24,966 nucleotides of DNA, from NCBI GenBank assembly GCA_905235775.1, contig CAJOMY010000019.1:1-24966 (forward strand), written 5' to 3'. The stretch is from an uncultured Bacteroidales bacterium. Its GTDB lineage: Bacteria > Bacteroidota > Bacteroidia > Bacteroidales > UBA932. How positions within the stretch are numbered: the first letter of the stretch is position 1; each line of letters begins with the position of its first letter. Under the pieces are notes generated by a model that saw only the letters and a list, made by a program, of their open reading frames with translations, did not search any database and had not been told where the DNA came from. Shown piece by piece: positions 20,921-24,966 of this stretch. Made by a program: the position numbers and the translations under genes.

Positions 20921-22183
20921 CTACAGGGTCAGGCTGTGGTCGATGCAGGCAGGGTATTCCTCGGGGTAATGCGTGACCATCAGCAGGGTCTTGCCGGGAG
21001 CGCCGCAGAAGCGGTCCAGCAGGGCCTTGACGTGGTGGCGCTGCGCTTCGTCCAGACCGTGAAGCGGCTCGTCAAGAACATAAAGCGGAGGATCCTTGAC
21101 AAAGGCGCGGGCCACCAGGCACAGGCGCTGCTCCCCGCTGGAAAGCCGCAGGAAAGGCGCCGCCGCCAGATCCGCGATGCCGAATTCCGCCATCCAGCGC
21201 CGCGCGCAGGCGTACTGCTCTTCCGAAGGATGCCGGTAGAGCCCTTCCGTGTCGAAGAGGCCGCTCGTGACGATATCCAGCGCCGGAGCGTCCACCTGGA
21301 AGGCCCGGTGCAACTCCGGACTGACGAAGCCGATCCCCCGCTTGATGTCCCAGATGGTCTCCCCGCTCCCCCGCGGCCGGCCGAAGAGTTCGATGTCGCA
21401 GGCGTAAGCCATGGGGTTGTCCGCACAGATCAGGCTCAGCAGCGTACTCTTGCCGCTGCCATTCGCGCCGGTCAGCACCCAGTGCTCCCCCTGCCGGACC
21501 GTCCAGTCCAGCCGGTCCAGGACGACCCGCTCGCCAAAGCGGACGGTCACGTCGCGCAGGCGGATGACCGCAGGCGGCAAGACCGCGTCCAGATACGTCT
21601 CCAGCGGCATTTTCTCTCCCGCGACTCCGTTCGAGACGGGAATCACGTGCGTGACAAAGGGCGGGATCTCCGCAGCGCGGGACAGCACCAGCACCAGCGT
21701 CATGGTGGCGGACAGCGCCGTCAGCAACTTTGTCAGCTGGGAGCGCGTACGCGCATCCAGTCCGATGAAGGGGTTGTCGATGACCAGCATCTCCGGGCTG
21801 CCCAGCAGGGCGCGCGTGAGCTGGAACTTGCGCAACTCGCCCGAGGAGAGCGTAACCAGCGGCTTGTCCAGCACCTTCTCCAACCCGAACAGGGCAATCA
21901 GTTCATCCAAGCGATGCCGCGAGGCCTGCGGATCGTCCGCGGAAGCGGCCTCCCTGCGCAGCTGCTCCCCCGCCGAGGGCGGATCGTCCTCCAAAGTAAA
22001 GAGGTTCCAGCGCTGCTGCATGAAGAAATTGCGGTCGCCATAGCTCCCGTACGAATCACGGAAGGTAATGTATTTCGCACCGCTGCGGCCCGCAAAGGCG
22101 GCAGCGAGGCGGCTCTTGCCGGAGGCGTTCGGCCCCACCAGGGCCAGCTGCTCCCCCTTCCGGATGTCCAGCGTATCCATCAT
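20921..22183 (-). CDS. ModF-like twin ABC ATPase with a degenerate first half
   Basis: A 420-residue soluble protein with two ABC ATPase domains and no membrane helices, like E. coli ModF (490 residues, role unclear, named from the molybdate locus). Domain 1 (about 1-200): Walker A GPNASGKS (17-24), signature LSSGELRKFQLTRALL, Walker B VIDNPFIGLD with Asn137 where the catalytic Glu should be, and Arg169 where the switch His should be. Domain 2 (about 210-420) is complete: GANGSGKST (from 239), LSSGEQRLCLVARAF, VLDEPLHGLD (Glu372) and THYPEEYP (His405). Walker A begins only 17 residues in, so the first strand and the A-loop aromatic are missing. The start ATG at 22183 overlaps the tcdA stop (ATGATG, with TGA inside); 22180 is equally possible. 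The frame is open further upstream, but only as a shadow of tcdA. Confidence 0.88.
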   Translation of the reverse strand: MMDTLDIRKGEQLALVGPNASGKSRLAAAFAGRSGAKYITFRDSYGSYGDRNFFMQQRWNLFTLEDDPPSAGEQLRREAASADDPQASRHRLDELIALFGLEKVLDKPLVTLSSGELRKFQLTRALLGSPEMLVIDNPFIGLDARTRSQLTKLLTALSATMTLVLVLSRAAEIPPFVTHVIPVSNGVAGEKMPLETYLDAVLPPAVIRLRDVTVRFGERVVLDRLDWTVRQGEHWVLTGANGSGKSTLLSLICADNPMAYACDIELFGRPRGSGETIWDIKRGIGFVSPELHRAFQVDAPALDIVTSGLFDTEGLYRHPSEEQYACARRWMAEFGIADLAAAPFLRLSSGEQRLCLVARAFVKDPPLYVLDEPLHGLDEAQRHHVKALLDRFCGAPGKTLLMVTHYPEEYPACIDHSLTL

Positions 22184-22995
22184 CCGAGGGTTTTCTGATA
22201 AATGTCCTGGATGACCAGGCCCGCGAGCGTCATCCCGAAGATGGCGGTGATGTGGGCCAGCGAACCGTTGATCTGCGCCTTCTGCGAGCACCATTCATGG
22301 TTCAGCAGCGAAGGGTCGCCCGGTCCGTCCTGGGCTTTCGGGCACATGCACCGTTCCGTGCCGCAAGCGGCGTTCTTGCCACGGTTGGGCAGCACTTCTT
22401 CGTCATAGACGCAGCGGAACTTGTGTCCCGGCCAGGTGTGGTTCTGCTTGAATTTCTTGCGCAGAGCGGCGCCCAGCGGGCATCCGCGGACATTCCAGAA
22501 CTCCGCCACGCGCACCTGCGTGGGGTCCACTTTCAAGGCTGCGCCCATCGAGCAGAAGAAAACCGCCGGCGTGCGGGTCGCGCGCAGAATCAGCTCGCCC
22601 TTGTCCTTGAGCGAATCGATGGCATCCAGGATGTAGTCGTAGCCCGACAGGTCGAACCGGTCCGCCGTCTCGGCGCTGAAAACCTGCTGTACCGCCTGGA
22701 TCTCGGCCTTGGGGTTGATCTCCAGCAGGCGCTCCTTCAGGGCATCCACCTTGACCTGTCCGACCGTGCGGGTCGTCGCCATCAGCTGGCGGTTGACATT
22801 GGTCACGCACACGCGGTCGGAATCCACCAGGGTCAGGTGCTTCACCCCGGAGCGCACCAGGCCCTCGGCGCACCAGCTGCCGACGCCGCCCACCCCGAAC
22901 AGGATCACGCGGGCCTCGCTGAGCACATCCAGCACGTCCCGCCCGACGAGGAGCGAGGTGCGGTTGTAGATGGCGTTCTCGATTCCGGAAATCAT
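22180..22995 (-). CDS. tcdA: tRNA threonylcarbamoyladenosine dehydratase (ThiF/E1-like)
   Basis: A 271-residue ATP-dependent enzyme of the E1-like superfamily that cyclises t6A37 of tRNAs to ct6A. It has the nucleotide-binding loop LFGVGGVGSWCAEGLVRSG (34-39 for GVGGVG), the family block LVDSDRVCVTNVNRQLMA, the catalytic-Asp region YDYILDAIDSLKDKGELI, and FFCSMGAALKVDPTQV, in correct order and at typical length. Four cysteines in the C-terminal part (CGTERCMCPKAQ and nearby) are unlike the E. coli protein and may bind metal. The ATG at 22995 (MISGIENAIYN) fits the family; the open frame to 23577 overlaps the divergent lipoprotein gene and is rejected. A TATCTTTG box lies 9 bases upstream. Its stop overlaps the start of the ModF-like gene, so the two are translated in series. 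Confidence 0.93.
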   Translation of the reverse strand: MISGIENAIYNRTSLLVGRDVLDVLSEARVILFGVGGVGSWCAEGLVRSGVKHLTLVDSDRVCVTNVNRQLMATTRTVGQVKVDALKERLLEINPKAEIQAVQQVFSAETADRFDLSGYDYILDAIDSLKDKGELILRATRTPAVFFCSMGAALKVDPTQVRVAEFWNVRGCPLGAALRKKFKQNHTWPGHKFRCVYDEEVLPNRGKNAACGTERCMCPKAQDGPGDPSLLNHEWCSQKAQINGSLAHITAIFGMTLAGLVIQDIYQKTLG

Positions 22996-23004
22996 ATCAG
23001 AGCG

Positions 23005-23012
23005 CAAAGATA
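23005..23012 (-). promoter_or_regulatory. -7 box of the tcdA operon
   Basis: TATCTTTG on the minus strand (23012-23005) is a perfect TAnnTTTG and identical to the box of the TSCPD gene. It ends 9 bases before the tcdA ATG. A TTTG exists upstream (23028-23025), but with a 12-base spacer, too short for the usual 19-21. Confidence 0.5.
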
Positions 23013-23033
23013 GGTTTTTTGGGGCAAAATTCT

Positions 23034-23041
23034 TACCTTTA
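23034..23041 (+). promoter_or_regulatory. Candidate -7 box of the lipoprotein gene
   Basis: TACCTTTA matches TAnnTTTG except for the last base and is the same box as the one ahead of the BASS transporter, at nearly the same distance from the first ATG (18 against 17 bases). No upstream TTTG at proper spacing is seen. Confidence 0.35.
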
Positions 23042-23065
23042 TCCAAACTATCAATCCTTATGATT

Positions 23066-24187
23066 ATGAAAAACAAATCCATCCCTCTCGCCTCCGTCCT
23101 GCTGACCGGAGTCCTGCTCATTCCCTCCTGCAAGAACCCGAACGACCCCCTCGCTCCCAACCGGGACAATCCCCCGGAAGCCGTCCTCCCGGCGGCGCCC
23201 TTCGGAATCACCCTGCTCGACCACGAGCGTGGATACGCCAAGGACTCCGTATATTGTTTCGAGGGCATCTGGAAGAACGACGCCTTCCGCTTCGGACTCG
23301 AGAGGCTCGACCCGATGGTCCCCAACATTCTCCCGGAAGGCCGGAACCGCCTCGAATTCAGGATCAGCTCGGACGACGCCGGCTTCCGGGGCGTCAACGC
23401 CGCCAGCTCCTCCCGCTGCATCAACATCGTCCAGGACGGCTCAGACCACAGCCGATACCATCTCGAATGGGTCGCCGAAGGCGAGAGCACCATCACCTTC
23501 TGGAACGGCGAAGGCAGCGCCCGCCGGGAGATCGCCTTCAAAGCCACATCCTGGAAAGAAATCCCGATGGAAGGCATCAGCTTCCGCTACGACGGGTTCC
23601 TCTACAAGTTCCATAAGTGGGTTGTCTCCGAGAACTATCATGACGGTCAGGAAACTTACGGCATCGTCAGAAGCTGGAATCCGAAACGGGAAGACCTTGA
23701 CTACCTCCCCGTCCTGGAGATCGTCGGTCCCGTTCCGCTCAACGCCACCGAAGGGGTCATGTGCCTGTCTCTCGGGATAGACGAGACCATCCCGTCCAGC
23801 GGGAATGATCATGACATGCTATATGGGAAAAAGGTCTCCGTGGAAGAATACAACTTCCGGTACTATGACGGATTCCGGTGGTTTCCAACGACCGTCAAAC
23901 CACCGTATCCACCTGAAGGATATATTCACGCGGACCATGCGGATATACCTTTCGAAGTGAAGAGAAAATATGCTGAAGAATTACTGGCCTGCTATCAGAG
24001 GATTCATCCGTCCGATCTCCGGGAGCGAAGGGTCAAGATCTGGAAGAATACGACATCCTCATTTACATCCCGGGATCTGACGCTTACCATGGGAATATTC
24101 AGTCCGGATGAAACCATTCAATTGAACCAGGACGGTGAGCCAATCTTCGATCTTGGGGATGTACGATATAACATAATCCTCAAATGA
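23066..24187 (+). CDS. Hypothetical lipoprotein
   Basis: A 373-residue protein I do not recognise. The N-terminus is a lipoprotein signal: MKNKSIPLASVLLTGVLL, then the lipobox IPSC (Cys22), then a Pro/Asn-rich linker. The mature part looks all-beta (LEFRISSDDAGF, STITFWNGEGSARREIAF, YLPVLEIVGPVPL), with many aromatic residues (YNFRYYDGFRWFP), which could suit binding of a glycan or a cell-surface role; that is a guess. A second in-frame ATG at 23060 would add two residues. The first half has the GC-rich codons of the window, while the second half, from about 23620, is visibly AT-richer (39 of 60 G+C at 23281-23340 against 24 of 60 at 23941-24000). It diverges from tcdA and ends before a bidirectional terminator. 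Confidence 0.82.
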   Translation: MKNKSIPLASVLLTGVLLIPSCKNPNDPLAPNRDNPPEAVLPAAPFGITLLDHERGYAKDSVYCFEGIWKNDAFRFGLERLDPMVPNILPEGRNRLEFRISSDDAGFRGVNAASSSRCINIVQDGSDHSRYHLEWVAEGESTITFWNGEGSARREIAFKATSWKEIPMEGISFRYDGFLYKFHKWVVSENYHDGQETYGIVRSWNPKREDLDYLPVLEIVGPVPLNATEGVMCLSLGIDETIPSSGNDHDMLYGKKVSVEEYNFRYYDGFRWFPTTVKPPYPPEGYIHADHADIPFEVKRKYAEELLACYQRIHPSDLRERRVKIWKNTTSSFTSRDLTLTMGIFSPDETIQLNQDGEPIFDLGDVRYNIILK

Positions 24188-24209
24188 ACAACCGGCCGCC
24201 CTGACCTTA

Positions 24210-24251
24210 AAAACAAACAGCCCGTGCTGGAATGCACAGGCTGTTTGTTTT
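24210..24251. terminator. Bidirectional intrinsic terminator
   Basis: AAAACAAACAGCC (24210-24222) is perfectly complementary to GGCTGTTTGTTTT (24239-24251), a 13-base stem. After one mismatch the stem continues with GTGC (24224-24227) and GCAC (24234-24237) around a 6-base loop. The A- and T-rich feet give a T-run on both strands. It lies in the 78-base gap between the convergent lipoprotein and HdeD-family genes, so it can end both transcripts. Confidence 0.9.
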
Positions 24252-24265
24252 ATCAGAGGCGTGAA

Positions 24266-24838
24266 CTACTGGGCGTCGGCCATGAAGTTCTTTTTCACTT
24301 CGCCCACCTTCTTCTCGAACTTCTTGATGCCGCTGAGGAGCATGAGGAAGGAGATACCGTCGGCGATGATACCGATGCCGAGGAAGATGCCGAGGGTGCC
24401 GGCGAGGGAAGCGGGATTCATCAGGCCGATGACGCCGATGATGGCGGTGAGGATGCCCAGGATGAGGATGCACCACCAGGCGCCGTAGCCGACCTGCTTG
24501 TAGTCGAAGGATTTGACGGCGACGATGATGCCTTCCACCAGAATCCAGATGCCGAAGATGATGGGCAGGGAGGCGGCCACGAGGCCCGTGTGGGCGAGCA
24601 GGAAGCAGCCGAGGACAATCTGGAAGACGGAGGAGAGCACGCGGGTGCCGCTATTGGGGATGAGGTGCTGGGCATTCAGGACGAAAACCAGCTCGGAGAT
24701 ACCGGAGAGGAGGGTAATCAGTCCCAGCAGCCAGGCAATGGAGAAGAGGGACTCTATCGGCTTGAAAACGAAGATGAGGCCCAGGATGATGAGCAGGATG
24801 CCCGTGAGGCACATGAAGAGTTTGATACTTTTGCGCAT
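24266..24838 (-). CDS. HdeD family (DUF308) membrane protein
   Basis: A 190-residue inner membrane protein with six predicted helices in three DUF308 hairpin repeats, the layout of E. coli HdeD, which is linked to acid resistance at high cell density. The repeats are recognisable by Gly-rich helices: LTGILLIILGLIFVFKP, LGLITLLSGISELVFVL, FQIVLGCFLLAHTG, FGIWILVEGIIVAVKSF, LILGILTAIIGVIGLMNP and LGIFLGIGIIADGISFLML. A short basic N-terminus (MRKSIKLF) and a charged C-terminal tail (KKFEKKVGEVKKNF) are cytoplasmic by the positive-inside rule. The gene stands alone, with about 128 bases of upstream DNA in the window and the shared terminator downstream. A role in acid or other stress is known only for the enterobacterial member. 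Confidence 0.92.
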   Translation of the reverse strand: MRKSIKLFMCLTGILLIILGLIFVFKPIESLFSIAWLLGLITLLSGISELVFVLNAQHLIPNSGTRVLSSVFQIVLGCFLLAHTGLVAASLPIIFGIWILVEGIIVAVKSFDYKQVGYGAWWCILILGILTAIIGVIGLMNPASLAGTLGIFLGIGIIADGISFLMLLSGIKKFEKKVGEVKKNFMADAQ

Positions 24839-24966
24839 AATAATTTAGTTTTAGATGTTAACATTTTTGAGTCGACTTTAAAAAGTTAGTATTTCACTTC
24901 GGATGCGACCATCGCGGGGCGAAAGCCGGGGCCGGTAAAGTAAAGTTTTAGATGTACACAAGTCTG
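24839..24966. other. Upstream region of the HdeD-family gene
   Basis: No gene is seen in these 128 bases to the window edge. AGTTTTAGATGT occurs twice in direct orientation (24847-24858 and 24944-24955). AGTCGACT (24870-24877) is an 8-base palindrome. TAACTTTT on the minus strand (24888-24881) is a near -7 box for the HdeD-family gene, without a TTTG at proper spacing. Confidence 0.35.

Noticed and set aside
20891..20925. A short stem (AGCGG with CCGCT) just after the ModF-like gene as a terminator
   Set aside because: Only five pairs, with no T-run; too weak to call.
22996..23577. An N-terminal extension of tcdA into the lipoprotein gene
   Set aside because: It is antisense to a lipoprotein with a clear signal peptide and has no E1-like sequence; the family N-terminus fits the ATG at 22995.
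1..24966. A defence, CRISPR, phage or secondary-metabolite system
   Set aside because: No regularly spaced repeats, integrase, transposase, nuclease, toxin or synthase gene could be recognised in any frame.

Overview
The window reads as chromosomal DNA of a GC-rich anaerobic member of the Bacteroidales (Bacteroidota). I place it at order level only. The grounds are promoters that fit the Bacteroidetes pattern (TTTG, about 19 bases, then TAnnTTTG), the near absence of Shine-Dalgarno sites, and Bacteroidetes-typical families: DUF3467, a minimal TatA/TatC pair, a CBM9-like protein behind tatC, lipoprotein glycosidases, and rubrerythrin with FprA. There are 19 supported protein-coding genes, one of them cut by the left edge, plus one probable gene remnant. 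I found no tRNA, rRNA, CRISPR array, phage gene or intact insertion sequence.

Layout. (1) 1-5172, minus strand: valS, tatA, tatC and a CBM9-like gene form a tight operon. A long imperfect inverted repeat follows, then an ABC-F ATPase that runs off the edge. (2) 5276-7346, plus strand: rubrerythrin, DUF3467, a KdsC-like phosphatase and Maf, spaced by a few bases or overlapping. (3) 7368-10719: a secreted alpha/beta hydrolase (minus) diverges across a 384-base AT-rich spacer from a BASS-family transporter and a PlsC-like acyltransferase (plus). (4) 10725-16808, minus strand: a GH31 lipoprotein carrying a PA14 insertion (probable alpha-xylosidase), a GH3 lipoprotein (probable beta-glucosidase) and a D-2-hydroxyacid dehydrogenase. 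This looks like a small xyloglucan or oligosaccharide trimming operon without susC/susD in view. (5) 16865-19114, plus strand: a CPA2 cation/proton antiporter with a regulatory C-terminal region. (6) 19102-22995, minus strand: a beta-barrel-like 3' remnant, then fprA, a TSCPD protein, a ModF-like twin ABC ATPase and tcdA. (7) 23066-24838: an unrecognised lipoprotein and an HdeD-family membrane protein, facing each other across a strong bidirectional terminator.

Themes. Rubrerythrin and FprA are peroxide and oxygen detoxification enzymes expected in a strict anaerobe. ValS, TcdA, ABC-F and Maf are housekeeping. KdsC and PlsC serve the envelope. GH31 and GH3 serve glycan use.

I see no convincing new multi-gene system. 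The observations most worth checking are the remnant at 19102-19212, the twin ABC ATPase whose first half lacks its catalytic residues and N-terminal strand, the -7 boxes lying almost on the start codon of several genes, the 31-base-arm inverted repeat at 871-977, and the composition break inside the orphan lipoprotein.
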